A DNA stretch of 64,000 bases from Closterium sp. Naga37s-1. Taxonomy: Eukaryota; Streptophyta; Zygnematophyceae; Desmidiales; Closteriaceae. The stretch covers positions 2,123,501 to 2,187,500 of the forward strand of contig CANJKZ010000768.1 of NCBI GenBank assembly GCA_947471745.1. Reading direction: 5' to 3'. Each line of letters begins with the position of its first letter. The stretch's first letter is position 1. A program made the position numbers and the translations under genes. Shown in pieces: positions 1 through 11,393 of the stretch. The notes below the pieces were generated by a model. That model had not been told where the DNA came from, made no database searches, and was given only the letters and a program-made list of their open reading frames with translations.

Positions 1-1430
1 GTGTGAAACATGCTGAATGCCGTTTGCTCTTTAAGCATGCTGAGTTGCACGCTGAGTGCCTCATATCACCAAGAGATTCTCACGCCTGGCAGGCTCATCG
101 ATCTGAATGCTGAATACTGCTTGCCATTGTCTTAATGACCTGCAAGCTGAGTGTCTCATTCATGATGGATGCCCCAGGGATATATAATGTGGTAGTTCAT
201 GCTCAATATCTCATGCCATCATCTTTTGCATGCGGGATGTCTGACGGCATTTTACCATGTATAGCATCAATGATCAGCATAAATATTAATGCTTTAACAC
301 CATGATTACTGTGCCAAATGTCACATGGCATGATAAGTTTCATGCTTGATGTCACAGAAAACAATAAATTGCATGCGACGTGTCTCATGGAGTGATATTT
401 TGCATGCCGTAACAAAGCATGATATCTTGCTTGCTAGGTGTTTCATAGCATATGGCGCTAGTGGTGAATGCCTTCTAGCATTGAGATTGTAATCTGCAGG
501 TGTTACCGCGTGATGAGTTGCATGCTGAGCGAAACATAGCATGATATTTCACACGCTGACTGTCCCATGTTATGGTCATGTCTATGCCATGAAGCTCCCC
601 AGAGAGAATATATATGTTTCACAATTGCCAAGCATAACCGCCTGCTGCATTCACTACTACCGTTCCCCAACCCCCCACTCGCAATCTCAGCCCATCCAGT
701 GTACCCATTATCCCACCTATTCTTCTCATACCTCAGGGGTCAGGACATATCCCGGCTGTGCCGCAGCTGCCATGGGGTAGCTCGCTCGCAAGTCACAGGC
801 CGTTAGCCTTTCATCCAGCAGTTGACAAAGTCCACCTGTCATGAGTTTGTGACGAGACGACAATGATGTGACCTTTTTCACATTGAGATGAACTGAACAG
901 TACATGACCATGGTTATGAGGTGCTACAATGGTATGATATGATGTCCTCCAGCAGCATTCAACTGACATCTGCCTGATGTCAAATTGTCAGAATACTCAC
1001 AGACTTACCAGATTGGTTGCCTGTGATACCAGTGATGCTAGGTAGAGCTATCCGGCAAGCAGTGACTCAAGCTAGGTAGCCTAAAACAATCTGATGTTTC
1101 CCAAAACAATCTGGTTTGACTATCCCACATGCATAGGAAGAGAAAACACATTATATGACTATCCAAGCAACAAACAGTGGTACAGGATAAGAAATATCAA
1201 AGGGCACACTACAAGTCTCTAAATTGTACAGTCCACACATTTCCTTTATCTAATCTGGCACCAGCTTCACTGCTCCAGGCCCTGCTTCGAATGCGCCTTT
1301 TCTGTCCATCATCAGTCAGCAGGGAGACGAGACATCTGCAAGCAACCTCTGAGTAACTGCAGCGTCTTCACCTGAATATGGTCCTCTGAGAGAGCTTCCA
1401 GCTGTAGGCAAGCACCCAAGTCTAGGAATT
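1..1430. repeat. Degenerate short repeats, no gene seen
   Basis: The first 600 bases are built from diverged versions of one word, roughly GCATGCTGAGTGTCTCAT alternating with CATGATATTTTGCATGC, at irregular spacing of 50-70 bases. This looks like an old decayed minisatellite. It resembles in style the CTGAATGCCCTGTGCC repeats at 28.8-29.3 kb, so it may be the tail of a further copy of the large duplicated unit. From 620 to 1430 I see no gene. The last part is the 3' flank of the LRR gene that ends at 1431 on the minus strand. Confidence 0.4.
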
Positions 1431-3683
1431 TCAATCAGCTGGCACGAGATTTTCAGGCAGGGAGCGGATGAAGGTGTCACGGAGAATCAACTGGTGCAGC
1501 TGAGTGAGAAACTCTGGGAGGTGCTGCAAGGCGTAGCAGCGAATCAGCTCCAGTTTGCGCAGCCGAGACAAGGAGCTCATGCGTTGAGGCAGCGCCACCA
1601 GCCGAGGTGCATTGATGGTCAATGACGTCAGCTTGCACATCCCCATTATGCTTCCTGGCAGCTCCTGTGACCACGAAAGAAGCTCCAGCTGCCGTAGCTC
1701 CGGCAATGCTGCCGTCATGTTTTCAGACAGGCTGCAGGTTCCCGGTGCTGCTATCAGTAAGCAGCGCAGGCAAGGGAGACAGGTAAGGGGGACTGGCAGC
1801 TCCCGACTATCAACATGTAAACGTATCTCCAGCTGCTCCAGCTCCTCCAGCTGTTGCAGACACGGCAACCTTGTGCACCCCACGCAGTTCAGCTTCAGCA
1901 CCCTCAGCTGCAACAGCTGGGAAATGTCCACCACATGGGATGAACCATCCTTGAAGGGCCCCAAACAGAGGGTCTCAAGAGATGTTGGCAAACCAGCAGG
2001 GGGACTACTCAGCACCCGACACTCGGTCAGCACTAAGCTCTTGAGCCCCACGAGCGTATCCAGAAGAGGGGGTAGTTCTGAGAGCCACCTGCAGCCTCTG
2101 ACCTCCAGAGTCTCAAGGCTCAAAAGCCGTGTCAGCGAGCTAGGAAGCATGAGGAGTGAAGAATCAACGATCTTCAACTCCCGCATGCTGCTCAGCTCTC
2201 CCAGGGCTTCTGATAGTCCGTCCCCACCGCATTTCTCCAGCTCAAGGCTCGTAAGTGAAGACAGCTGGCTGAACGAAGGCGGGAGGGGAGAGTGGTAGTT
2301 GTACAACCTGAGAGCCTCAAGCCGTGCAAGGGCCCCAACGTTCTCTGGCAAGCCAAGTTCGAACGAGTTGATGCAAAGAGCCTTGAGAGCCGTGAGACGG
2401 CAGAAGAACCATGCTGGGAGCTGCTGACGGAAGCGGCAATGAACAATTAAGAGTGCCTCAAGAGACGTGAGACGAGAGAAGGAAGGAGGAAGTTCGACAA
2501 TCGGCAAATTCTCCAGCACCAGCAGTTTGAGGGCAGGCAGATGACCAAAGTTTCTGGGCAAGAAAACTGTGTCACAAAAAGAGACTATGAAGGTTTCCAA
2601 TCGGCTCAGCGAAGTGAAGCTTTCAGGCAGGTGAGTGAAATGGTAACAATTGCGAATGATGAGCTTGCGGAGGCACGGCAGCAAGTCCCCAATGCGGTCT
2701 GGAAGGCTCACCAGCTCAATACAGCTGGTAACCAGCAATTCCTCTAGCCTGGTGAATGGCGATGTTGATGAGAAGATTGTGTCAAAAACAGGATAAGATT
2801 GGAAAAAACTGAGCGATGTTATACTACAAGACGACAGCGTCACGTTTGCAGCACCGAACGGCTGGTGGGTCTGGCGAGGGGTGGAGGTGGAGAGATGGGT
2901 GAGTCGTGGGAGGTGAAGGAGGGTGGCCAGGTGTAGATGTTTCATGGGGCAGCTGACGTACAGGGTGGTCAGGGCGGTGAGGTTGGTAAATCCAGGTTTT
3001 TCCAAGGCTGAAGCGTCGGAGAGAAGAAGGGTGTGCAGACACCTCAACTGGAAGAAAGAATTCGGTAGCTCTGTTTCTTGGTGGAGGCAGAAGAGGATCA
3101 GTTGTTCCAATTCAGGAAGCTTTCGAAAGAACCTTTCCAGGCCATGGGTAGTTATCGGATGCCCCTCTTTTCTACGATATTGCTTAGCCAGGCCGCTGCC
3201 AAGGTCGATGGGCAGTCGGGGTGCATAGCTCCTCCCTACGTGGAGAGCCGTCAGTTTCGGGCATGAAGAAGCGAGGTGAGCAAGGAATGCGTCGTCGACC
3301 AACTCGACGCTGTTGTCGCTGAGATGCAGATGGGAGAGGTCGGGGAAATACGCGACGGCGGCTGAGAGATCTTTGCGCGACAGCACGAGGTCTTCTTTAA
3401 CGGAGAGCGTTGTGATTAGAAGCTTTGCTACTTGATGCCAACGACGGCAGACGGACGCGATGAGGATAGTCTGAGTCACTTCGGCAACTGCAGGGGCTGA
3501 AATCGGTGTCTTTATTGTGAGAAATGCTTGGTCTTGAATGTCATCAATAGGTGACCATACATGACTGCAGGTCCACAAGCTATCTACGTACGACTCGCTC
3601 GAAGGGGATTGCTTGAACGACCGTCTCAGAGTCGCAAGGAGAAGGTCGTCTGGGAGACTCTTGATGTTCGTGAGAGGTTCCAT
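1431..3683 (-). CDS. F-box-like / leucine-rich repeat protein, copy 1
   Basis: One exon of about 750 residues. The N-terminus has an interrupted F-box-like signature: SLPDDLLLATL near residues 9-18, then after a 55-residue insertion LIASVCRRWHQVA near residue 80. The rest is about twenty leucine-rich repeats of the type LPxxFxxLxxLxxLxLxxC, as in plant intracellular LRR and disease-resistance-like proteins. I chose the Met at 3683 because the paralogue at 21156-23534 starts about eight residues before the same motif; an in-frame Met at 3743 would add 20 residues. If the F-box works, the protein would be a substrate receptor of an SCF ubiquitin ligase, with the LRRs binding the target; that role is inferred from family. 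It is intact, and the upstream flank is shared with copy 2 (3.84-4.9 kb against 23.8-24.2 kb). Confidence 0.8.
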   Translation of the reverse strand: MEPLTNIKSLPDDLLLATLRRSFKQSPSSESYVDSLWTCSHVWSPIDDIQDQAFLTIKTPISAPAVAEVTQTILIASVCRRWHQVAKLLITTLSVKEDLVLSRKDLSAAVAYFPDLSHLHLSDNSVELVDDAFLAHLASSCPKLTALHVGRSYAPRLPIDLGSGLAKQYRRKEGHPITTHGLERFFRKLPELEQLILFCLHQETELPNSFFQLRCLHTLLLSDASALEKPGFTNLTALTTLYVSCPMKHLHLATLLHLPRLTHLSTSTPRQTHQPFGAANVTLSSCSITSLSFFQSYPVFDTIFSSTSPFTRLEELLVTSCIELVSLPDRIGDLLPCLRKLIIRNCYHFTHLPESFTSLSRLETFIVSFCDTVFLPRNFGHLPALKLLVLENLPIVELPPSFSRLTSLEALLIVHCRFRQQLPAWFFCRLTALKALCINSFELGLPENVGALARLEALRLYNYHSPLPPSFSQLSSLTSLELEKCGGDGLSEALGELSSMRELKIVDSSLLMLPSSLTRLLSLETLEVRGCRWLSELPPLLDTLVGLKSLVLTECRVLSSPPAGLPTSLETLCLGPFKDGSSHVVDISQLLQLRVLKLNCVGCTRLPCLQQLEELEQLEIRLHVDSRELPVPLTCLPCLRCLLIAAPGTCSLSENMTAALPELRQLELLSWSQELPGSIMGMCKLTSLTINAPRLVALPQRMSSLSRLRKLELIRCYALQHLPEFLTQLHQLILRDTFIRSLPENLVPAD

Positions 3684-3743
3684 CCTGGAGATTCGAAATT
3701 TGTGGGCTGCAAAACTAGCGGATGATGGGCTACGGAACTGCAA

Positions 3744-4272
3744 GCAAATGAGACGTGGCGCTAAGAAGAGTCACGAGGAAAAGTGATTAGAGTACTCACG
3801 AGAAGAGTAGGGTACTAACGGTGGGAGGAAATGAGAGCAAGTGGGAGGAAAGCAAGGACGATGTGATGCAAGGCAACGGAAGGGCGGATGGCTTCGTCCT
3901 AGTAACTGTCCTAGTAACGACACTGTGCTCGATAAGTTTGTTTCTAGTTTCCTAGGTTTTTGCAGTCAGACACTCCCAAACCAACAGCGCGCGGAACGAA
4001 GGGAAAGCTTTGAGCTCCGGCTAGGCACAAAATAGCGCTGGTGCATGAGACGCCAGGGAAGATCAGGCTGGGGAATGGGCGTGAGTGATTCCCATCCCCA
4101 TCGGGCCTTCCGCCAGCATCTGCACCCACAGAACCCGCTCTGCCCCCATCACGGCCTCGCGGACACACCAAACCGCGGGCCTTGGCGAGCCTGGCGAACA
4201 ACGTAGGTGCGTGCGACCAATGTGAGAGTGCTTGCGAGGTTTTCTATGCCTTGGCGAAACCGGACCCTATCT
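3744..4272. other. Upstream flank of LRR copy 1, shared with LRR copy 2
   Basis: This is the promoter side of the minus-strand LRR gene. From about 3830 it aligns by eye with 23820-24100, upstream of the second LRR gene: both carry a GTGGGAGGA stretch, an AAGGCAACGGAAG-like stretch, CGACACT and later CCTTGGCGAAACC. No gene is seen. The likeness is one of the anchors showing that the two LRR genes belong to one duplicated unit. Confidence 0.6.
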
Positions 4273-4841
4273 GGGCCCTGTTCTGTTGCCGCACCACTTG
4301 GTGCGGACCCCTCCGCACTGCACCAGATTGATGCTTCTTCCGGGGTTCCACCGGAGATCCTGCGAGCTTCATTTATGAAGGCGTATTCCTTGAAACTAGG
4401 CTCGGGAAACTGAACCCCTTTCCGGACCTAACGAGTGCAGTGCAGTCCGTCCGCCCAAAAGAACGGTGAACCACTGACGCACTCGTAATCCCCCACCCCC
4501 AGGCAGAATGGGTGCGGGACTGGTGCGGGCCTGGTTCAGGGTCAGAGGGGTGATCAAGGCACCGCATCAAGTGGTGCGGGGCAGGTATAAATGTTTCTCT
4601 CTGTCCTGGTTGGCCGCTTTGCTAACAGGCCATCCCACTATCCAATGGTCGGTGACGAGAGGAGATTTTACGGTCTACAAACGAAAAAAATACATTGTCC
4701 TGTAAATTGCGCGGAGAGGGGCAGGAAGATAGCGTGAGCCTTCAAAAACATTGATGCGCCCCGAGCCTCCTGCCGCACCATGTGATGCTGTGCTGTCCTG
4801 TCCGCCCCCGCATCAAGTGGTGCGGCAACAGAACAGGGCCC
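4273..4841. mobile_element. MITE-like element with 34-bp terminal inverted repeats
   Basis: The left end 4273-4306, beginning GGGCCCTGTTCTGTTGCCGC, is the reverse complement of 4808-4841 with one mismatch in 34 bases. The element is about 570 bp and has no coding capacity. Inside are more inverted copies of GCACCACTTG / CAAGTGGTGC and a TATAAA near 4585. The second duplicated unit has an uninterrupted site here (ATCTGGGATTTGTGCTTCGCC near 24085), so this is an insertion made after the duplication. The target duplication cannot be read clearly because the GGGCCC at each end is itself a palindrome. It is a non-autonomous DNA transposon of unknown superfamily. Confidence 0.75.
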
Positions 4842-5520
4842 TGGCGAATCGCTCTTCGCCTGTCATCTTCCCAAACCCAACCAGGCTTCGTCCCTGGTCT
4901 GGGGTGACCAGTGTAGGTTTGGAAGAGTTGTGGTCTTTCGCCACGCGGATTAGCCAGCTTTCCTGAGATAATACCGTTCGCCGCTCATGACAACAATGCA
5001 GCCATGGCCATGGCGGAGAGCTTGAACTCAACCAATGTCCTACAATTTCTCGCCTGTTGTTGACATTGAAGGTCTCATGCGACGCGCGGCTTTAAGCTCT
5101 ACACAACGGTGTCTTTTTAGTGTTCATAAAGGGAACCTATACACCTGTTCTGTGAGTTCCAGGCTAACGTCAAGGCCTATCTTAACATCAAGTCAACAAC
5201 GGACATTCTTACAAAGACAAGAACAAGTATCGAGGCTACTCCATGGATTCCAGCGAGGCCATCTGTTTGCTGTGTCACCAGCTTTATCATCAACACGCGA
5301 CAGAACCAATGCATGCTCCTCCCAAGGTTCAAATTTCAACAAAGGAAGCAGTTATCAAGGCATGGATAGTTACGCCAGGACATCAGCGTTTCAGCATGGA
5401 TTGGACCTGCAGAGATTTGCGTTCAAGCACAATAAATATAAACGCGGCGAGGTGATTGTGCTCAGAAAAGCTTGTTCATCAGCCACAGCCAGGCTGTCAA
5501 GTCTGTATCATCATCGCACC

Positions 5521-7003
5521 ATGGGGAAAGGACGCAACGGCAGCAAGGCTAAGAAAAACGCTTACAAAGCTCACGAGAAGGACGTACCTGACGTACCTGC
5601 GAAGGAGTCTGCTGCTAACGGGAAGCCTCCCTCAAGCCCCGCTCCTGCGACTACGGCCGGACCTTTCGAAGCTTTTCCGGAGCTGCCGGAGAATGCTGGT
5701 CAGGATGCTGATGCAAGCCGAGAGAATGCTGACGGGGAGGAGGAACTCGCTGATGGTGATGCGCGCGAGGAGGCCGATGCTATCGACACTGCTGACGACG
5801 ACGCGCAGCCTGCGGAATCTCCTGATGATGACGACGACGACGGTTACCTGAGTGATGACTCGGATGAACATCTGGAGCCGGACTCTCTTAATAGCATCAT
5901 TGCCCTGAAGCGCTTCTCACTAACCTTGTTGGTGCCGATTTCCAGGAAGGTGGAGGTTAAGCGTGCAGCCTTAACCATTGCTGCCATGTTGGACGAATGG
6001 AAGGAGTTGTTAACGTCGGATGCGCTGTTGACCACAAATTACCAGGATCTCTCACCGATGTTTCTTTCTGGAGAACGTTACGGCCGCCTGCAAGTTACCT
6101 TCAATCACGTTCGTGATGCGAACTTCGTTTGGAGCCAGGTTATACGTCACGAGTGTGTCAACGGCGATTTCATTGATCTCACCTGGCAGCACCCGGAGGA
6201 TGCGCGTTTCCTGCGTGAGCGCGTGCTGAACCCCACGGCGAAGGAGATCATGGTCAAGGGCGTACCGGCGGAAATATCGGCGGAACTGATTCGCCGTCTG
6301 TTGTTGGTATCAAAGCTGGTGAAGCGCGGCAGGAGCGCGTTTGCCAGTGGTTTCGGATTCCATCGGACAGTGGATCCGGTGTCAGGCTTGGACACGGACC
6401 GCATCCGTTGACTGTTTGTCCCTCATGCTGATGACGAGTACCGCTGGCGTCATTTCGTGGAAGACCCTACCACAGCGAAGCGCTACTTGCTCCACTACCC
6501 GTCGCTGATCTGTGACTTCTGCGGCGGTCAGCACATGACACGTTATCATGATCGTTATGCCGCCCCGAGACAGGAAAATTTCAACAACTGGAACCTGACT
6601 GTTAAAAAGGTTCACGAGATGAATGGTACAAGCAAAGAGACGTCCTACCTGCTTCCGGTGCCCGCTTCCCTGCTCGCTTTTTACTCCGTACCTCTTACTG
6701 ACGATTGCCTGCTCCTCTCCCCCCGCAGCTGCGTCCCTGAAAGCTTCAGATCTCTTGAAGCGTATCATGCGAGACCCTGCGATTATTCTCACCTCCACCG
6801 GAAGCGCGCGGGAGGAATGGGTTTGTGTCCAGACAGTGTGCGAGAAGGCGCAGGGGAACCACTTCGAGCAGGCATCTGCTCATATTGCATCTGCTCGGCA
6901 CAAAGGGGGTTTGCAGAAGGAGGGTTCGGCCACACGCGCCAGCAAGTTTTCCCAGAAAATGCTGGCCTTCAAGAAGGAGTACACTGCAAAACCGGCGAAG
7001 TAG
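5521..7003 (+). CDS. LINE ORF1 protein (nucleic-acid binding), with one stop and an intron-like segment
   Basis: The likely start is ATG 5521 (MGKGRNGSKAKKN), a basic N-terminus followed by an Ala/Pro-rich then strongly acidic stretch (5750-5870, DDDDDDGYLSDDSDE) and a folded domain at 5890-6600. Upstream codons to 5035 are open but look non-coding. A TGA at 6409-6411 interrupts the frame, and homologous-looking protein resumes at once after it. A zinc-knuckle-like CDFCGGQHMTRYH lies near 6513-6551. The C-terminal part (AASLKASDLLKRIMRDP onward, ending 7003) is in another frame, joined perfectly if 6626-6728 is removed as a 103-nt GT-AG intron. ORF1 proteins of this class coat LINE RNA; that role is known for the family, not shown here. 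Confidence 0.65.
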
Positions 7004-7179
7004 CACGTGATGTTGAGTCCACCACAAGGCAGCATGTGACAAGTGTTTCGGAGGGATGGGTTATTGTAGTCATCAGTAGTAGAATAAGAGAGGTGGCTGG
7101 TTTCAACGGCTCACCTGGTCTGGTAGCAGTGCTTTTCCTTACAGCCCGTGGATGCGAGGGGGCTTCCAGTTGTTGATTA

Positions 7180-10100
7180 ATGGATAAGGCCCACACGGTT
7201 GTTTTCTGCGAGTTCAACATCAATGGACTCGGGAGTGTAGAGAAACAAAAGAAGTGCAGCGAATGGATGAAGGAGAAGTCAGATGTGGCGATAATCACAG
7301 ATACCAGATTACAGGCAGATCACAACTTTTGGACTGAGATAGCTCCAAGTGCGATTGTAGTGTGCGGAAACAACCCTGATGAGTCGGCGGGGGGAGTTGC
7401 AATAGTGAGCTTCGTACCTGGATTGGTCTTCGAGAGCACCTTCACACACATATCCGGCAGACTCCTGGCTGTGGTAGTCCGCTGGGGCAGCCTGGAGTTC
7501 CTGTTGATAGCAGCGTACATCCCGGCGCAAGCAGTTAATAGGTCCAGCTTTTACAGGGACAGCCTGAAGCCGTTCCTGGAGTCTCTGCCGGTGCTCCAGA
7601 ACATTCTGGTGATGGGGGACCTTAATGTAGTTGAAGACCCAGACCTGGATCGCACCTCGCAGGCCGGCTCCTCTGCAGATAACCAACGGCTCCTGAGCTG
7701 CTGGGGGAGTACAGACCTGAGAGATGCGTTCAGGCACATGCACCCGGATAAAAGAGAGTATACTTTCTTCGCGAAGGCAACAAGATCCAGCTCAAGGATA
7801 GACAGGGCGCTGATTTCGCAGCCGCTGCTGTGCAGGCTGGTGGAGGCGAGGCACGTGGCGATTACAAACGGAATGACGGATCACTGGAATGGAATAGGAG
7901 TGGTGCTGGAGTCCGCGGAAGCTGTGAAGAACGGGCCGGGCATCTGGAGGTTACGGGCGGAGCAAACAAAGAAGAGTGGCGTCAGGAAAATTATAAAATA
8001 GATCATTGAGGAGTCGGCAGGAGTACCGGTTGACAGACTGCTGGAGAGGCTGACTGCGTGCCTGAAGGCGTACTCGAGGGAAGAGAGGAAGCGGGAGAAA
8101 GCGACAAAGCATCATCTTGCCAAGGAGGTTGAGCGGCTCAGGTCGCGTGTGTCACGCTTCCCACACTGCCAAAGGACGGGACGTATCCTGCTCCGGAAGG
8201 AGGAGCTGTTGGAGGCATACGAGAGAAGCCACAAGGAGCAACTGCAAACATGGGCGGGTATTGAGGCGGAAATGGACGGGGAGGTGGCGTCGGGAACACT
8301 GTCAGCACAGATCAAAACCCGTAAGGCGAAGACGGCAATCCGAGAAGTATCGAGGAACGGGAGCATATTCACGGGGGTGAAAGAAGTGCTCTCGGCGGCG
8401 ACAGATCACTTTCGAGAAGCTTTCGGTGGTACCGGCGGAGGAGTGTTACCTGGCGGAGTGATCCACCCCATGCAGCGGAAACTGGGAGATGAAAGCAGGA
8501 AGGCGCTAAGTGCACCATGGTCGGAGGCCGAGGTGCGTAAGGCGGTGCGGGAGCTTGCTCCAAGGAAATCGCCAGGCGCAGACGGCTTGCCCAAGGAGCT
8601 CTTCGACCACAACTGGGACCTGCTAGGGCCGATACTGATGAACCTGGTGAAGAGATTCACGGAGGGGGAGGAGTTGCCGCACAGCGTCTCGACAGCGGTG
8701 ACTATCCTGCTGCATAAGAAGGGGGACAAAGGCGATTTAGGGAACTATCGGCCGATAACACTTCTGAGCACAGTTTACAAGATTATTGCAAAAGTGATGG
8801 CGAGCAGACTCAAGGTGGTGCTGCACGAGGTCATTTCGGAGGACCAGTATGGCTTCATACCTGGCCGGCAGCTGGCGGACGCAGTATCGGTGGTAGCAGA
8901 TGCCATAGAAGCGGGTGCTAACGGGAAGGAGGACTGGTACCTGTTGATGATTGACTTCCAGAAGGCCTTCGACTCAATCTCGCGCGATTACCTGTTTAGC
9001 ACGCTACGGAGGCTGGGTTTACCGGAGGACTTCGTGAGCTGGACGGTGGGGCTGCACAAAGATGCGGGGACATGCCTGCACATTAACGGATGGACGGGAG
9101 ACAGGGTGGCAGTGGAGAAGGGCGTGCGCCAAGGCTGTCCGCTGGCGCCGTACCTCTTCCTCTGCGCGGTAGAACCATTGTGTCAGGAGATCAGCCGGAA
9201 AAAGTTGGTGATCGGAAAGAAAGGCGTGGGTAAACTGGCATACCTGGGGTATGCTGACGATACCTCTCTCTTACTACACGGTGCGGAGCAGCTGGAGACA
9301 GCGGCAGGAGTGTTGTCAGCCTTCGGGGAGGAGTCAGGACTGAGGGTGAACGAGGGGAAAACGGTAATCTTCCCGCTGGGGAAGAACCGGGGGAAGCCAG
9401 CGCCGCATAACTTGCGCTACAAATGGGCGGACAAGGAGGAGCCGGAGCGTCTTCTGGGAATCTGGATTACGCCGAGCGGTGATCCGACTCCATCCTGGAA
9501 CAAAGCGCTGGACAGGGCGAAAGGGGAATTAGCGAAGTGGGAGATGCAACACCCAACAACATCGGCGAGGGTAACGATAATTAACAGCTACATCGTGCCG
9601 ATATTTCTATTCCAGGCACAAGTTTACTTACCACCGGAGGCTATCTGGAAGAAGATCCACAAGCTGTGCCACACCTTTATCTCGAAAGGAGAAGCGGTGG
9701 AAGAAAAGCGGTTCATCCTCTGGAACTATCGGCTGGTCTGCACGCCGCGGAAGGACGGGGGGTTGGGGTTGATCTGTCCCGAAAGGCGGGTCGACAGCAT
9801 CGCCATCCGATGTGTCTGCAAGCTAGTGCTGAAACCGAACTCGGTTAAGAAATGGCTGGCAGAGAAGGCGGCGGTGATGCCCCTGGGGTTGGATACAATC
9901 TTCGCACACAAGTCTCTGCTGGACCACTGGAAAAAAGGAAGTGCACGATGGAAGGGGTTAGTTGAAAAATTTTGGGACTCGCCGCTATGCAAAACGCGGA
10001 CTCTAACAAACCGTTGGGAGGTGGAACAAGAGCATCTGGCGTTCAACCCGAGCATCCCCTACAGAGGCGCGAGCCCCTTTGGAAATCAGAAGGGAGCAGA

Positions 10101-11277
10101 GGCGCTGCTGGGGGTACGCATGGGGGACCTGATTGATAAAGCGCGGGACGGAACGTGTGAACTCAAGAAATTGGCGGCTCTGACAAGGGAGTTAGGCTGC
10201 AGAGAGAAGGCGAAGTGGGCGCTGAGAGCCTTCAACGCAGCACCCTCAGACTGGAAGGAGTTGGTTCTCGCGAAATTGTCAAGCGAAGAGGTAGTGGCCA
10301 CGGTGAAGCTACTGCGGTCGAGCAACAACGCAACCGGAGAGTTCACCTACTGGAAAGTCGGGGAGGCAAGAGGTGACAAAGTGGAGGGGATACTATGCGA
10401 TGTGGAGGATGGCGGACATTTTTCGCCCTACGAGGGGAATCTCACGATGTGCTTCAGCTTACGGAGTGGGGTGCCGATGTTCACGGAAGGATGCGTGTTC
10501 CTGGGGCCCATGGGAGATGTGCGGACGAAATTACTGCTATCAGCGGCATGTGAAGGAGGAGAGCTAATCTCGCTGAAAGGAATAAGGAAGGTGCTGGCAG
10601 ACTCGGCGGGGCCACAGGAGGGACAAAGGAGATGGGAAGGACAGAGGAGGGAGATTGAGTGGGACAGGGTCATTGAGCAGAGGGACTCCCTGGCCACCCC
10701 ACGACGGGCACGGGAAATTCTCATACGACTCCACTGTAGAAACCTACAAGTGGGCTCCAGACTGTTTTTCATGGGGGTGGTCTGCCCGCACTGCCGGGGA
10801 GAGGAAACCCCAGATCACTGCCTTCTCGGCTGCCCGGTGGTGCAGGGGGTGGCGGATGTGATGAGGCAAGGGCTGGAGGCAATGTGCCCGGGTTTAACGT
10901 GGCAGGATCTGGAAGACCTGCTTTTCATGCAAAGAAGCACGAGGTCGGGCTTTCCGGAAGGGACATGGATTGCAACCTTCCTGCATCAAGTGTGGCTGGC
11001 GAGATGTAACGCGATATGGAGAAGTGAAGCTTTCCAGGCTGGGAGAGTGGCTCGGCAGGCAGTGGTAAAGTTTGTCGCACATGCGAGGGTATACTGCGCG
11101 GCGCGCAGAGAATCAGCGCGGTTGAAGGGGCACGCTTTGGACGGTGACTGGGCGCACCTGGCAGCCGACGAGGCAGTGGTAATGCGGCGTATCTGCAGCA
11201 GCGGCGCACCGCTGACGTGGAAGATCAGCTTCAGCTCTGTATGGGACAACCCCAGGCTGACGCATCAGCCACCGTAG
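7180..11277 (+). CDS. LINE ORF2: APE endonuclease, reverse transcriptase, Cys/His C-terminus
   Basis: The endonuclease domain (7180-7950) shows FNINGL, ITDTRL, AAYIPA, MGDLNVV, SSRIDRAL and TDHWNG in the usual APE order. The usual glutamate of the second motif is Asp here. A TAG at 7999-8001 ends this part, and the same frame goes on directly to 11277. The reverse transcriptase (about 8550-9450) has SPGADGLPKELF, NYRPITLLS, DFQKAFDSI, GVRQGCPLAP and the catalytic YADDTS at 9250-9267. A zinc-finger-like CPHCRGEETPDHCLLGC sits near 10780-10830, as in zf-RVT proteins. Together these carry out target-primed reverse transcription. One stop in about 1365 codons suggests recent decay; the order of domains fits the L1 clade. 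Confidence 0.85.
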
Positions 11278-11393
11278 CTGCCTTAGAGGGGATCTGCAAT
11301 ACTAGCTATTGTAGCGCTCCCCTCAACATTACAGTTACGACTGCCGATGTCTATACATTCATGTAATGTATTTTGATATCAAAAAAAAAAAAA

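Larger units (their letters stand above)
4960..11393 (+). mobile_element. Nearly full-length LINE (L1-like, APE endonuclease, poly(A) tail)
   Basis: A non-LTR retrotransposon in plus orientation. ORF1 (5521-7003) is followed after 176 bases by ORF2 (7180-11277) with endonuclease, reverse transcriptase and a C-terminal Cys/His motif. After a 100-base 3' UTR the element ends in a 13-A tail at 11381-11393. The 5' end is not sharp: the shared flank of the duplicated unit runs out near 4945, so the 5' UTR probably lies between there and 5520. I could not find a convincing target-site duplication. There are two in-frame stops, one in each ORF, plus an intron-like stretch in ORF1, so this copy is probably inactive but not very old. 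Confidence 0.85.

Noticed and set aside
1612-2298. Plus-strand 228-residue frame
   Set aside because: It is the antisense shadow of the LRR gene, Ser/Arg-rich and without homology.
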